Shown here piece by piece: positions 26,640 to 36,924 of a stretch of 64,000 bases of DNA; within the stretch, counting starts at the first letter, position 1; each line of letters starts with the position of its first letter. This stretch comes from Colwellia sp. GTDB lineage: Bacteria > Pseudomonadota > Gammaproteobacteria > Enterobacterales > Alteromonadaceae. Both the position numbers and the translations under genes were made by a program. The notes beneath the pieces were generated by a model that was not told the origin of the DNA, made no database searches, and saw only the letters and a list, made by a program, of their open reading frames with translations. The stretch is taken from assembly GCF_013214175.1 (NCBI RefSeq), contig NZ_JABSPA010000003.1, positions 558,001 to 622,000 on the forward strand, written 5' to 3'.

Positions 26640-28046
26640 TTGAGTACTAATTCAACTACATCATCGTTAGCTTTTTCTTCATTAAGCTTAAAACAGGATC
26701 TAGTTAAAAACTTATCGTCCCTTGGCTATGAGAAAATGACACCCATTCAAGCTAAAACCTTACCTGAATTGCTTAAGGGAAAAGATGTTATTGGCGAAGC
26801 TAAAACGGGCTCAGGCAAAACGGCGGCTTTTGGTTTGGCATTACTTAACAAACTAGAAGTTAAAAAGTTTCGCATTCAATCTTTGGTGATTTGTCCAACC
26901 CGAGAACTGGCTGACCAAGTTGCGAAAGAATTGAGAAAACTAGCACGTGGTATTCACAATATTAAAATATTGACACTTTGTGGCGGCACACCGTTTGGTC
27001 CACAAATTGGTTCTTTAGAGCATGGTGCACATGTTATTGTTGGTACCCCAGGTCGTCTTGAAGAACACGTTATAAAAGGCACCTTACAATTAGATAACTT
27101 AAACTTATTAGTGCTTGATGAAGCTGACCGTATGTTAGAGATGGGCTTTCAAGCGGCACTTGATAATATTATTGGACGTACACCACTTGACCGTCAAACG
27201 TTACTTTTCAGTGCCACGTTTCCAGACCAAATCAAATCTATTAGCGAAAGTATTATGACCGATCCGGTGATGGTGAAAATCGCTTCTAGTGAAGATCAAT
27301 CAACTATCAGTCAAAAGTTTTTTAAAGTAAGTGATGATGACAGTCGCCTAGATGCGTTACGTTTATTATTACTAGATCAACAAGTTGAATCGACCGCTAT
27401 TTTTTGTAATACCAAAAAAGAAACCAAGCAAGTTGCTGACGCCTTACATTTTGATGGCTTTAGTGTGTTAGCTTTACATGGCGATTTAGAGCAGCGTGAT
27501 AGAGATCAAACATTATTACGCTTTGCCAACAAAAGTGCTTCAATTCTTGTCGCTACTGATGTTGCTGCACGTGGCTTGGATATTGATAGTTTAGATTTAG
27601 TGATTAACTATCATATTGCCCGCGATAGTGAAGTACACGTACATAGAATTGGCCGAACAGGTCGAGCAGGCAGCACAGGTATTGCTTATTCACTATTTAG
27701 TGACAAAGAAAGTTATAAAGTTGGTTTACTTGAAGACTACCTTGAAGCGGTTATCACACCTGAGCCGTTGCCTTCATCAGCTGTACTTGGTTATGAACGT
27801 CCACAAGCTAAAATGGCAACCATTCAAATTGATGGCGGTAAAAAGCAAAAAGTTAGAGCTGGAGATATTTTAGGCGCACTTACGGGTGATAATGGCATTA
27901 AAGGCTCAGAAGTTGGTAAAATTTCGGTACTTGATAACAAAGCCTATGTAGCTGTTACTAAAGGCGCGTTAAATTTAGCGTTGCGAAAGATAACTAAAGG
28001 GAAAATGAAAGGGCGTACCTTCAATGCACGTCACTTAACTTTTTAA
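26640..28046 (+). CDS. dbpA: ATP-dependent RNA helicase DbpA
   Basis: DbpA is a DEAD-box helicase activated by hairpin 92 of 23S rRNA and acts in 50S subunit assembly. Motif I AKTGSGKT is at residues 54-61, followed by PTRELA, TPGR, DEAD, SAT, and HRIGRTGRAG. The C-terminal 75 residues (MATIQIDGGKKQKVRAGDIL to KGRTFNARHL) form the DbpA RNA-binding domain that separates it from other DEAD-box proteins. The start is TTG at 26640, eight or so bases after AGAGG. The 468-residue length is close to the enteric protein (457). Confidence 0.93.
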   Translation: MSTNSTTSSLAFSSLSLKQDLVKNLSSLGYEKMTPIQAKTLPELLKGKDVIGEAKTGSGKTAAFGLALLNKLEVKKFRIQSLVICPTRELADQVAKELRKLARGIHNIKILTLCGGTPFGPQIGSLEHGAHVIVGTPGRLEEHVIKGTLQLDNLNLLVLDEADRMLEMGFQAALDNIIGRTPLDRQTLLFSATFPDQIKSISESIMTDPVMVKIASSEDQSTISQKFFKVSDDDSRLDALRLLLLDQQVESTAIFCNTKKETKQVADALHFDGFSVLALHGDLEQRDRDQTLLRFANKSASILVATDVAARGLDIDSLDLVINYHIARDSEVHVHRIGRTGRAGSTGIAYSLFSDKESYKVGLLEDYLEAVITPEPLPSSAVLGYERPQAKMATIQIDGGKKQKVRAGDILGALTGDNGIKGSEVGKISVLDNKAYVAVTKGALNLALRKITKGKMKGRTFNARHLTF

Positions 28047-28086
28047 TAAGCTAACGTCTAAATTAAAAGCTAGATGAAAAAATTCA

Positions 28087-29250
28087 ATGAAAAAAGCCTA
28101 CCAAGAGCTGCTTGTCAACAAGCAGCTCGATTTTGATGCCGCTCAAACACAAGCTGTTGATGCTTTAGTTTTACTATCCGAACAGCTAATTGAGCGACAG
28201 CAATCACCCAAAAGATTTAAAAAATCCATTCCAGGGTTATACTTTCACGGCCGAGTTGGTCGCGGTAAAACCATGCTAATGGATTTATTTTATCAGCACT
28301 TACCAATAAAAAATAAGAAACGTATCCATTTCCATCACTTTATGGAAAGTGTGCATCAGCAACTCGCCCAATTAACCGGAAAATCTGAGCCCCTTAACCA
28401 TATAGCGAAAGCATGGGCAAAAAATATTGAGCTGTTATGTTTCGATGAGTTTTTTGTTAGTGATATTGCTGATGCTATGCTACTTAGCGGCCTGTTCTCT
28501 GCACTGTTTGCTCAAGGTGTCACGCTTGTTGCCACCTCTAATTGTCGCCCGGAGCAACTCTATCGTAATGGCTTGCAAAGAGAGCGTTTTTTACCAACCA
28601 TCGCCTTGATTAACCAGTATTGTCAGGTTATTTCAATTGATGGTGATGTGGATCATAGACGCAGTAAATTGGCTAGCAGCGGTAATTATAGCAATTACTT
28701 TTTACTTGTTAACCAAGGTGAAAGTAAATTAACTGCTTGCTATAAAAGTTTAACCAAGAGTGATCATCTAGTTGCTGGTGTGATAGAAATTAATCACCGA
28801 CCGTTAAACTATTTAGCTCAAAGTGAGGATGTCATATTCTTTGATTTTGTTGCGCTCTGTTCAGGCCCTCGCAGTCAACGAGATTATATGGCGCTCGCTA
28901 AAGACTTCGCCACAGTATTTATTGCCAATGTACCGCAATTTTCAGGAAAATTGGTACCCGCTGTTTTTTCAGGTGTTGAAGACAGCTATCAACGCAGCGG
29001 TGTGTTAATGGGCGACTTACAGCAACTTGATGATGAAGCAAGAAGGTTTATTGCCCTTGTTGATGAGTTCTACGATCAAAAAATTAATTTAATTGTTAGT
29101 GCGCAAGTCGATATATTTGAGCTTTATCAGGGGCAACAACTGGCCTTTGAATTTGAGCGCTGTCAGTCTCGCTTAATTGAAATGCAAAACAGTGAACCAT
29201 CGTCCTCCACAACTAAAGCTAAAAAACTAATAACTAGTCAATTTGACTAA
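28087..29250 (+). CDS. zapE: Cell division protein ZapE (AFG1-like ATPase)
   Basis: ZapE is a P-loop ATPase reported in E. coli to act on FtsZ rings during division under stress, related to mitochondrial AFG1. The Walker A motif GRVGRGKT lies at residues 55-62 and Walker B at ELLCFDEFFVSDIADAM. KRIHFHHFMESVHQQL and SNCRPEQLYRNGLQRERFLP are further family segments. The 387-residue length is typical. It lies 40 bases after dbpA and may share its transcript. Confidence 0.92.
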   Translation: MKKAYQELLVNKQLDFDAAQTQAVDALVLLSEQLIERQQSPKRFKKSIPGLYFHGRVGRGKTMLMDLFYQHLPIKNKKRIHFHHFMESVHQQLAQLTGKSEPLNHIAKAWAKNIELLCFDEFFVSDIADAMLLSGLFSALFAQGVTLVATSNCRPEQLYRNGLQRERFLPTIALINQYCQVISIDGDVDHRRSKLASSGNYSNYFLLVNQGESKLTACYKSLTKSDHLVAGVIEINHRPLNYLAQSEDVIFFDFVALCSGPRSQRDYMALAKDFATVFIANVPQFSGKLVPAVFSGVEDSYQRSGVLMGDLQQLDDEARRFIALVDEFYDQKINLIVSAQVDIFELYQGQQLAFEFERCQSRLIEMQNSEPSSSTTKAKKLITSQFD

Positions 29251-29419
29251 TTAGCTTACATTTTTTTAGCCCCTACATATTAATTTTAATCCATCTATTT
29301 GATATTTATATAAAAATAAACTTGGCACTATGTTTGTAACATCATCTAGGTAATAGGTATTAATAGCTAGAATAATGGGTATTGATACCCGTTAACTTTA
29401 ATTTCATAAGGACAGAATC

Positions 29420-30259
29420 ATGACATATTTTCACTACACTTTAATCGCTAGTGCGCTTACGGTTTCACTTGCATCATCGGCGGCATTTGCCCACGAATCA
29501 TGTAATGTCGATTTATCGGCGGGCTTTACTATTAACACTAGTTCGATTGAGTTTTTACAAGAGGGTAGTGAGCATGATGGCAAGCAGCGCAGCTTATACA
29601 AGATTATAGAGGGTAAAAAACTTTTAATCGATAGTCAGAATATTGAACTAACCGATACTCAGCAAGCTTTATTGCAAAAATATGATGAAAAAATCCGCCA
29701 GCTAGTACCACAAGTGAAAAGTGTTGCCATTGAAGGCGTTGATTTGGCTGTTGATGGCATTAACCTTGCTTTTAATGGCCTACTGGGTGAAGGCAATAGT
29801 GTAGCGGCTGATTTGACCAAAGAGTTAACGCTGATTCGAGAGCACGTTATCGCCAATCTATCTATTGAAAAAGGCATATCTGTTGGTGTTGATGGCTTAG
29901 CAAGTGAAGAGTTACTCGGTAAAGATTTTGAGCAACGAATTGAGTCCGCCATTGAAAAAGCGGTGCTAAACTCTATGGGCAGTATCATGATTGCTATAGG
30001 CCAACAAATGATGGCAGCAGACGGTGATGGACAAAACTTTGAAACGCGTATGGAAAATTTTGGCGAGACCATAGAAAAAGAAATGACAGTAAGATCTGCT
30101 CAAATTGAAAAAAAGGCACAAGCTCTTTGTCTGAGTATTGCTGAAGTGGATGCGTTAGAAGAGCAACTTAAAGGGCAAATTAAGCCACTTGCTGATACCA
30201 ATGTGTTTACTGTGACAGTTGAGCATGATGAAGACGACAACCATGCTAACGCAAAGTAA
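29420..30259 (+). CDS. YggN-like periplasmic protein (DUF2884)
   Basis: The protein has a clear signal peptide cut near SSAAFA, so it is exported. The mature part is mostly helical and acidic, without known catalytic motifs. The CNVDLSAGFTINTSSIEF start and the DEKIRQLVPQVKSVAIEGVDLAVDGI stretch resemble the DUF2884/YggN family. Its function is not known. It ends with an acidic His-containing tail (EHDEDDNHANAK). It stands alone, with its own terminator, and a 14-base palindrome (GGGTATTGATACCC, 29377-29390) lies upstream of the start. Confidence 0.75.
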   Translation: MTYFHYTLIASALTVSLASSAAFAHESCNVDLSAGFTINTSSIEFLQEGSEHDGKQRSLYKIIEGKKLLIDSQNIELTDTQQALLQKYDEKIRQLVPQVKSVAIEGVDLAVDGINLAFNGLLGEGNSVAADLTKELTLIREHVIANLSIEKGISVGVDGLASEELLGKDFEQRIESAIEKAVLNSMGSIMIAIGQQMMAADGDGQNFETRMENFGETIEKEMTVRSAQIEKKAQALCLSIAEVDALEEQLKGQIKPLADTNVFTVTVEHDEDDNHANAK

Positions 30260-30281
30260 CTAAAGCAAATCATATGATTTG

Positions 30282-30317
30282 AAGACCTAGCACTGGTATA
30301 ATTGCTGGGTCTTTTTT
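30282..30317 (+). terminator. Rho-independent terminator after the yggN-like gene
   Basis: AGACCTAGCA (30283-30292) pairs with TGCTGGGTCT (30303-30312) with one G-T pair, and a T run follows. The next gene starts only 21 bases beyond. Confidence 0.8.
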
Positions 30318-30337
30318 ATCTCCATATTTAGTGAAAC

Positions 30338-31153
30338 ATGCACGCTGTCCATAAATTACATCAATACCGTAAAAGTATCAGTACTACCACCTATAAAGCG
30401 CGAGGACAAAGAGTCATTCGTTGCCCACTTTGCCAGTTAGCCCAGCAGTTTTGCATATGTGAGCTATCACCAAGTAAACAGAAAATAGAGACAACCGCAG
30501 GGTTTTTACTACTGTATTACGACACAGAAGTAATGAAGCCGAGTAATACCGGTAAACTTATTGCCGACCTTATTCCTGATACCTTTGCTTTTTTATGGTC
30601 TAGAACTCAAGAGAACCCAGAATTATTAGCCGTGCTTAATGATGAAAAGTGGTTTCCTTTATTGGTCTTTCCGCAAGAGTATGCTGATGATGACCGCCAA
30701 GTTTTTAGCAACAAGGTTATTTGCCCGGAAGGTAAAAGACCGCTCTTTATTATGCTTGATGGCAGTTGGCGTGAAGCCAAAAAAATGTTTCGTAAAAGTC
30801 CTTATTTAGACCGTTTTCCTATGGTGTCCTTTGATGCGAAAACGGCTATTGAAGCTGTTGCTGGTCTTTGTCAAAGTGAAAATAACAATCAACTCTCTAA
30901 CGGTGCATTATCACCTGTGGGTCAAGACTCACGTTATACGGTAAGAAAAACCGAGCTTGAACATCAATTTTCCACCGCCGAGGTTGGCGCTAGAGTGTTA
31001 GCTATGCATGGCGAAACGAATAATGCGCATTTGCTGGATTTGTGGTTTGATGTCTTTAATTTCCAATATCAAAAAAGTGTCTGTCAGCGTAATAAAGGTA
31101 ATGTAAATGCAATGGAAAACTATCAAAGCTTCCTAGTAAAGATATATCGATAA
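30338..31153 (+). CDS. tapT: DTW domain tRNA-uridine aminocarboxypropyltransferase
   Basis: DTW proteins such as E. coli TapT (YfiP) use S-adenosylmethionine to make acp3U47 in tRNA. The sequence shows the Cys cluster RCPLCQLAQQFCICE with Cys29, 32, 39 and 41, and the signature region MLDGSWREAKKMFRKSPYL. The second DTW residue is Ser here (DGSW), against Thr in most members. At 271 residues it is somewhat longer than TapT (232), mainly at the C-terminus. Assignment to the family is firm; the exact tRNA target is inferred. Confidence 0.82.
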   Translation: MHAVHKLHQYRKSISTTTYKARGQRVIRCPLCQLAQQFCICELSPSKQKIETTAGFLLLYYDTEVMKPSNTGKLIADLIPDTFAFLWSRTQENPELLAVLNDEKWFPLLVFPQEYADDDRQVFSNKVICPEGKRPLFIMLDGSWREAKKMFRKSPYLDRFPMVSFDAKTAIEAVAGLCQSENNNQLSNGALSPVGQDSRYTVRKTELEHQFSTAEVGARVLAMHGETNNAHLLDLWFDVFNFQYQKSVCQRNKGNVNAMENYQSFLVKIYR

Positions 31154-31243
31154 ACTCCCCGGATAGTAATCTGTAGCTAATAATGAGTAGTGAATATTAA
31201 GTCATCAAGGATTCGCAGTTAACGTTAAGGTAAACATGCACTT

Positions 31244-31281
31244 AGCAAGCACTTGTAAATATTAGTTTGCAAGTGTTTGCT
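31244..31281. other. Intergenic hairpin before mmsA
   Basis: AGCAAGCACTTG (31244-31255) and CAAGTGTTTGCT (31270-31281) form an 11-of-12 inverted repeat with an inner AAA/TTT extension. No T run directly follows, so it may be an operator or mRNA structure rather than a terminator. Confidence 0.4.
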
Positions 31282-31396
31282 TAGCTTGTACTTTTTCATT
31301 TATTTAAAGCTAGCACTTAGCTAATTAAAGCCTTAAGTTAAGATTATTCTATGCAACTTTACTGTTGTGCTAACAATAAATACTTAAAGGCTTGTT

Positions 31397-32899
31397 ATGA
31401 CAATTAAAGAAATTCCACTCATTATAAATGGTAAAAAAGTACGTTCTAAAACAAATACTTGGTTAGATGTACTTAATCCAGCTACTCAAGAAGTTGTCGC
31501 GCGTGTACCTGTGGCAACCCGTGAGGAAGTGGCTGCTGCTGTTGATAGTGCAGAGCAAGCGTTTAAAAGTTGGTCAAAGGTTTCTTTAACCAATCGTATG
31601 CGTATTATGCTGAATTTTCAGCACTTGGTCCGTGAACATAGCCAAGAATTAGCAGAATTAGTAACCCTAGAGCATGGTAAAACCTTACCTGATGCTGAAG
31701 GCGAAGTAGGGCGTTCGTTGGAAGCCATTGAAAATGCCTGTTCTATCACGCGTTTACAATTGGGTGAAATGGCTAATAACGCCGCTACAGGTATTGATAC
31801 TTATACGCTAAATAAACCACTTGGTGTAGGTGTTGGCATTACCGCCTTTAACTTCCCGTTAATGTTGCCAGCTTTTATGTTTCCACCAGCCATTGCTTGC
31901 GGTAATACATTTGTATTAAAACCGTCTGAGCAAGCGCCATCATCAACCATACGTTTTGTTGAACTGGCATTAGAAGCAGGTATTCCACCAGGCGTACTTA
32001 ATGTTATCCATGGCGGACCTGATGCGGTTAACCAGCTTATTGAAAGCGATGCGGTAAAAGCCGTATCATTTATTGGCTCTACTGCGGTAGGTACCCATGT
32101 TTATAATCTTGCCAGCAAACACGGTAAACGTGCTCAAGCTATGATGGGCGCGAAAAACCATATGGTGATCATGCCTGATGCTAATAAAGACCGAGCAATC
32201 AATGATCTATTAGGCTCAGCTTTTGGCGCTGCTGGTCAACGCTGTATGGCAAATCCGGTCACTATACTTGTCGGTGAAGCACGTGAGTGGTTACCTGAAA
32301 TTGTTGAACGCGCCAAGTTAATGAAAGTAGGCCCGGGCACACAACGCGATGCGGATTTAGGTCCGGTAGTATCGCCACAAGCTAAAGCACGTATCTTAAG
32401 TCTTCTTGATTCTGGTGTCGCTCAAGGCGCGGAATTACTTGTTGATGGCAGAAATTGCCAAGTAGATGGCTACCCTAAGGGAAATTTTGTTGGTCCTACA
32501 TTATTTAGTAAAGTCACTACCGATATGGACATTTATACGCAAGAAATCTTTGGTCCTGCTTTATGTGTTTTAGAAGCGGATAGCTTAGATGAAGCGATAG
32601 CAATTATTAATGCTAACCCTAATGGTAATGGTACTTCATTATTTACTTCATCTGGTTGGGCAGCGCGAAAGTTTGAAAATGATGTTGATGTCGGCCAAGT
32701 AGGTATTAATGTTCCTATCCCAGTACCTGTTGCCTTCTTTAGCTTTACCGGCTCTCGTGGTTCAAAATTAGGGGACTTAGGACCTAATGGTAAACAAGTT
32801 GTTAGCTTTTGGACTTACACTAAGTCAGTGACGGCTCGCTGGTTTGAGCCGGACCATCAAGATGGCTCAACCATTCATACCACCATTAGCATGAAGTAA
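31397..32899 (+). CDS. mmsA: Methylmalonate-semialdehyde dehydrogenase (CoA-acylating)
   Basis: MmsA oxidises methylmalonate semialdehyde to propionyl-CoA in valine breakdown, and malonate semialdehyde to acetyl-CoA. The catalytic Cys283 lies in GAAGQRCMA. The NAD-binding region [23 protein letters not shown] and [13 protein letters not shown] are typical of this CoA-dependent subgroup, as is the [16 protein letters not shown] segment near the end. The 500-residue length is normal. No other valine-degradation genes adjoin it; it is followed by a terminator and the - strand serA. Confidence 0.92.
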   Translation: MTIKEIPLIINGKKVRSKTNTWLDVLNPATQEVVARVPVATREEVAAAVDSAEQAFKSWSKVSLTNRMRIMLNFQHLVREHSQELAELVTLEHGKTLPDAEGEVGRSLEAIENACSITRLQLGEMANNAATGIDTYTLNKPLGVGVGITAFNFPLMLPAFMFPPAIACGNTFVLKPSEQAPSSTIRFVELALEAGIPPGVLNVIHGGPDAVNQLIESDAVKAVSFIGSTAVGTHVYNLASKHGKRAQAMMGAKNHMVIMPDANKDRAINDLLGSAFGAAGQRCMANPVTILVGEAREWLPEIVERAKLMKVGPGTQRDADLGPVVSPQAKARILSLLDSGVAQGAELLVDGRNCQVDGYPKGNFVGPTLFSKVTTDMDIYTQEIFGPALCVLEADSLDEAIAIINANPNGNGTSLFTSSGWAARKFENDVDVGQVGINVPIPVPVAFFSFTGSRGSKLGDLGPNGKQVVSFWTYTKSVTARWFEPDHQDGSTIHTTISMK

Positions 32900-32959
32900 T
32901 AGCAGCTACTGGACTGAACTGAATTTAACTTCTTTTAAGTAAGTCGTATCAGTAAAACT

Positions 32960-32993
32960 AAAAAGGGTCACTATTTACATAGTGACCCTTTTT
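32960..32993. terminator. Bidirectional terminator between mmsA and serA
   Basis: A 15-base perfect stem (32960-32974 and 32979-32993, loop TTAC) begins with AAAAA and ends with TTTTT, so it can serve both converging genes. Confidence 0.9.
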
Positions 32994-33052
32994 CTATGTC
33001 ATCAAAGTTTTAATTACAGTATTGAATTAATTAGTACTTTAAATGAAAACGG

Positions 33053-34306
33053 TTAGTGCAGTATTCTGGCGCGAATAGTGCCATCAATTTGTTTTAATTC
33101 TTTAAGTGCTTGTTTACTGTCTTGAGAATCAATATCGATAACAACATAACCAATCTTGTCATCTGTTTGTAAGTATTGTGCGGCAATATTAATATTGTGC
33201 TCTGCAAATGCTTGGTTGATTTTAGTCAACACACCAGGCTGGTTATGGTGAATATGTAATAAGCGACTTGTGCTTGTTTGACCAGGGATAGAGTGATCAG
33301 GTAAGGAAACCTCTGGGAAGTTAACTGCAGATAAACTTGAGCCATTATCTGAATACTTAGCCAGCTTGGTTGCTACCTCTAAACCGATATTTGCTTGTGC
33401 TTCTTTGGTGCTACCACCAATATGTGGTGTTAAGATAACATTATCAAAACCGCGTAAAGCCGAGATAAACTCATCATCATTACTCTTTGGCTCAACAGGG
33501 AATACATCAATAGCAGCCCCCGCTATTTTTTTACACTCTAAAGCTTGTGCCAAGGCATTGATATCAACCACAGTACCACGAGAAGCATTAATAAAAATCG
33601 CCCCATCTTTCATGGCTGAAAATTGTGCTTGCGCAATCATATTTTGAGTTTGTACTGTTTCAGGAACATGTAAACTAACCACGTCAGCTTCTGCAAGCAA
33701 GGCATTTAGCGTCGGAGATTGGCTGGCATTACCTAGTGGTAATTTCGTTTCGACGTCATAAAAGCGCACTCTCATACCTAAGGTTTCGGCTAAAATACCT
33801 AATTGCATGCCTATATGGCCGTAACCAATAATTCCGAGTACTTTACCACGCGCTTCTACTGAGCCAACAGCCGATTTAAACCATTCTCCGCGATGTGCTT
33901 TGGCACTTTTTTCAGGAATACCACGAAGTAATAATAGCGTTTCACCAATAACTAACTCAGCCACAGAACGAGTATTTGAAAAGGGCGCGTTAAAAACGGG
34001 AATGCCGCGATTTTGTGCCGCTTTTAAATCAACTTGGTTGGTGCCAATACAAAAACAACCAATAGCCACTAATTTGTTGGCGTGACTAAGTACTTTCTCG
34101 GTTAATTGTGTACGTGAACGGATACCAATAAAGTGCACATCGGCAATTTTCTCAATTAAATCACTTTCAGATAGCGAGGTTTTTAGCGATTCAATATTTG
34201 AATAGCCTTTTGATTTTAATTCTTCAAGAGAGCTTGGGTGCAAGCCTTCAAGTAATAAAATCTTAATTTTGTCTTTTGCTAATGAATTTTTGTTGGTAAT
34301 GGTCAT
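33053..34306 (-). CDS. serA: D-3-phosphoglycerate dehydrogenase
   Basis: SerA oxidises 3-phosphoglycerate, the first step of serine synthesis. The Rossmann motif reads LGIIGYGHIGMQLGILAETLGM. NASRGTVVDINAL and the catalytic His in TPHIGGSTKEAQ are present. Residues about 340-417 form an ACT domain (LLHIHHNQPGVLTKINQAF), which binds serine for feedback inhibition in homologues. The 417-residue length is that of the gammaproteobacterial type. rpiA lies 177 bases upstream on the same strand, a common pairing. Confidence 0.96.
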   Translation of the reverse strand: MTITNKNSLAKDKIKILLLEGLHPSSLEELKSKGYSNIESLKTSLSESDLIEKIADVHFIGIRSRTQLTEKVLSHANKLVAIGCFCIGTNQVDLKAAQNRGIPVFNAPFSNTRSVAELVIGETLLLLRGIPEKSAKAHRGEWFKSAVGSVEARGKVLGIIGYGHIGMQLGILAETLGMRVRFYDVETKLPLGNASQSPTLNALLAEADVVSLHVPETVQTQNMIAQAQFSAMKDGAIFINASRGTVVDINALAQALECKKIAGAAIDVFPVEPKSNDDEFISALRGFDNVILTPHIGGSTKEAQANIGLEVATKLAKYSDNGSSLSAVNFPEVSLPDHSIPGQTSTSRLLHIHHNQPGVLTKINQAFAEHNINIAAQYLQTDDKIGYVVIDIDSQDSKQALKELKQIDGTIRARILH

Positions 34307-34483
34307 AAACTGGTTTCGCTTATCCTGAGTTAAAGGTCAATACACTTTTGTTTAGATGGCTAGATATCTAAAATAGAAGTTTAACATAGCATATAGTGTA
34401 TAGACTCTAAAGAACTTATTAAGCATATTTAGGGATAAATATGCTGAATAGTGAATATTGTTTTAAAAAGGATAGAGGGGCGA

Positions 34484-35140
34484 TTATTGGATTACTTTAA
34501 TAACATCACTGCTGCCTAGTACTAGTATGTCAGCACCACGAAGTGCAAATAAACCATTAGTTACCACACCGACAATGGCATTAATTTGGCTTTCTAGCGC
34601 TTTTGGATCAAGGATTACTAGGTTATGAACATCAATAATAACGTTGCCATTGTCTGTTACCACACCTTGACGATAAACAGGATCACCACCTAGCTTAACC
34701 ATTTCACGGGCAACATAGCTACGTGCCATAGGAATAACTTCAACAGGTAAAGGGAAGTTACCTAAGACTTTTACTTGTTTTGAATCATCGGCAATACAAA
34801 TGAATTTTTTGGCTACCGCTGCAACGATTTTTTCACGAGTTAATGCGGCGCCGCCACCCTTGATCATCGCCATATGAGTAGTGATTTCATCAGCACCATC
34901 AACATAGACATCTAAGACATCAACACTGTTTAAATCAAATACTTCAATACCGTGCGCTTCTAGACGTTTAGTTGACTCTTGTGAGCTTGAAACAGCACCG
35001 GCGATTTTATTTTTCATGGTAGCAAGACCATCAATGAAAAAATTAACGGTTGAACCCGTACCAACGCCAACGATAGTATCGTTTTCAATAAATTCTAATG
35101 CCTTGATGGCGGCTGCGTTTTTCATTTCATCTTGAGTCAT
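34484..35140 (-). CDS. rpiA: Ribose-5-phosphate isomerase A
   Basis: RpiA interconverts ribose 5-phosphate and ribulose 5-phosphate in the pentose phosphate pathway. The sequence shows [22 protein letters not shown] and [14 protein letters not shown], the substrate-binding and catalytic segments, and ends with [17 protein letters not shown]. The 218-residue length matches the family. It is followed by serA on the same strand. Confidence 0.96.
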   Translation of the reverse strand: MTQDEMKNAAAIKALEFIENDTIVGVGTGSTVNFFIDGLATMKNKIAGAVSSSQESTKRLEAHGIEVFDLNSVDVLDVYVDGADEITTHMAMIKGGGAALTREKIVAAVAKKFICIADDSKQVKVLGNFPLPVEVIPMARSYVAREMVKLGGDPVYRQGVVTDNGNVIIDVHNLVILDPKALESQINAIVGVVTNGLFALRGADILVLGSSDVIKVIQ

Positions 35141-35347
35141 GTTATATGCCTTATTCGCAAAAATTTGCTATTAAAGTGAGCTTAAATGGCCTTTTGATGG
35201 CCTTAAAGAAGGCAATTATAACACTAAAGAATCTGATAGTTATACCGAGGAAAGCCTTTTAATACTGACTCATTCGACAAGCACTTTAATCATATGGATA
35301 AGTCTGTTGATGACAGGTTAATAGTTTTTTAGGATAGTTGAAAGTGA

Positions 35348-35752
35348 CTATTTAGGCATGGCCGTCATGACTACTGCGTTTATATCTTGCTCAATAATAT
35401 CAGCATAAATTGAGGTGTTTTGACTTAGCAATTTATCGCTATGTTTATCACCTTTTATATGAATACCTACTATTGTGCTATCAGGAAAATAATTTTTTTG
35501 GCGTTTGGCAAAAGCTAACATCATACGTTGGTCCTCAGGCATAGGTCTATTAAGCAAAGAGAGCATTAACTGATGATCTGAAGATAGTGCTTTTTTTATC
35601 GAGTCTTTATTATAGGCGCTAAAGTTACTGTGGCTAAAATTATTAGCATAGTAGTGGTTTTTTTGATTCGTAGGTTTAACTAATGTGGTATTGCTACAAG
35701 CTGTAAGGGCAATACCAAGATATAGCGCAAAAACGATTTTAAATACTTTCAT
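35348..35752 (-). CDS. Small putative lipoprotein
   Basis: I do not recognise this 134-residue protein. The N-terminus MKVFKIVFALYLGIALTAC is a lipoprotein signal with lipobox LTAC and Cys19. The mature part is rich in Asn, Ser and Lys for 40 residues, then has a more folded-looking end containing STIVGIHIKGDKHSDKLL and INAVVMTAMPK. It stands alone between rpiA and dapD on the - strand, with no assignable partner. Confidence 0.6.
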   Translation of the reverse strand: MKVFKIVFALYLGIALTACSNTTLVKPTNQKNHYYANNFSHSNFSAYNKDSIKKALSSDHQLMLSLLNRPMPEDQRMMLAFAKRQKNYFPDSTIVGIHIKGDKHSDKLLSQNTSIYADIIEQDINAVVMTAMPK

Positions 35753-35912
35753 AACAAACCTAATGACGACAGTTAAACTGCAATGACTGAATTACTATCA
35801 ATAGGGCAAGGGTTATGCCAACGCGTCTTTTAGTAATAAAATATAATTTTTAGGTTTTTTAGTGTTATGAAAATACTAGTGTTATTTGAATAGTAGGAGT
35901 TTGGCTTGGTCA

Positions 35913-35965
35913 ATAAAAAAAGCAGCTAAACTCGATGTTTTTACCACAACGAGTTTATCTGCTTT
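35913..35965 (-). terminator. Terminator of the map-glnD-dapD strand
   Basis: Read on the - strand, the arms at 35950-35965 and 35918-35933 pair over 15 of 16 bases and are followed by a run of T (the A run at 35914-35920 on the + strand). It is placed for transcripts leaving dapD. Confidence 0.85.
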
Positions 35966-35972
35966 AGAAAGG

Positions 35973-35998
35973 AAAAAAGTGTCAATTTTTTAACACTT
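35973..35998 (-). terminator. Second short terminator downstream of dapD
   Basis: On the - strand AAGTGT (35993-35998) pairs with ACACTT (35977-35982), followed by TTTT. It precedes the stronger hairpin at 35913-35965, making a tandem terminator pair. Confidence 0.55.
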
Positions 35999-36028
35999 CT
36001 TAACAGCATTAATTGCTATGGGCAGATA

Positions 36029-36868
36029 TTACTCTTCAGAGACTGAGCGAAGTAGCTCATTTATACCCACTTTGGCTAGCGTTTTAGCGTCAACTTTCTT
36101 GACAATAATAGCAGCATATAAGCTGTAGGTACCGCATGCTGATGGTAGGTTACCCGGAACAACAACAGAGCCAGCAGGAACGCGACCATAATGCACTTCA
36201 CCTGTTTCTCTATCAAAAATACGGGTACTTTGGCCGATATAAACGCCCATAGAAATTACTGCGCCTTCTTCGACTATTACACCTTCTACGATTTCAGAGC
36301 GTGCGCCGATAAAGCAGTTATCTTCAATTATGGTCGGTCCAGCTTGTAGCGGCTCTAATACACCACCAATACCAACACCACCTGATAAATGTACGTTTTT
36401 ACCTATTTGTGCACATGAGCCAACGGTAGCCCATGCATCGATCATACAACCTTCATCGACAAATGCGCCGATATTAACAAAGCTCGGCATTACCACAACG
36501 TTTTTACCAATGAAACTACCGGTACGAACACTCGCGCCAGGCACTATACGAACACCGTCGGCTTCAAACATAGCTTGAGTATAACCGTCATACTTCATTG
36601 GTACTTTATCGAAGAAAGTACTTTCTGCGCCATCAATGACTTGGTTATCCCAGATACGAAACGAAAGTAGCACCGCCTTTTTAAGCCATTGGTTTACCTG
36701 CCAGTCGCCATCTACTTTTTCGGCAACACGGGCACTACCGTTATTCAATGCGGCTAAAGCATCAAGCACGGCGTTTTTAATTTCACTTGAAACAGTTGCT
36801 GGTGTAATGCTAGCTCTTTCTTCAAACGCTTGTTCAATGACACTGGCTAAGTGTTTTAAGTTTGTCAT
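36029..36868 (-). CDS. dapD: 2,3,4,5-tetrahydropyridine-2,6-dicarboxylate N-succinyltransferase
   Basis: DapD transfers succinyl from succinyl-CoA in the lysine/diaminopimelate pathway. A helical N-terminal domain (1-105) is followed by left-handed beta-helix hexapeptide repeats ([40 protein letters not shown] and onward) and the C-terminal [25 protein letters not shown]. The 279-residue length is close to the usual 274. It follows glnD on the - strand, as in E. coli. Confidence 0.96.
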   Translation of the reverse strand: MTNLKHLASVIEQAFEERASITPATVSSEIKNAVLDALAALNNGSARVAEKVDGDWQVNQWLKKAVLLSFRIWDNQVIDGAESTFFDKVPMKYDGYTQAMFEADGVRIVPGASVRTGSFIGKNVVVMPSFVNIGAFVDEGCMIDAWATVGSCAQIGKNVHLSGGVGIGGVLEPLQAGPTIIEDNCFIGARSEIVEGVIVEEGAVISMGVYIGQSTRIFDRETGEVHYGRVPAGSVVVPGNLPSACGTYSLYAAIIVKKVDAKTLAKVGINELLRSVSEE

Positions 36869-36924
36869 TAGGGAATCCTATTGGTAATTTTTGTTTGTGT
36901 TATAAAATGTATATAAAATAAAGC

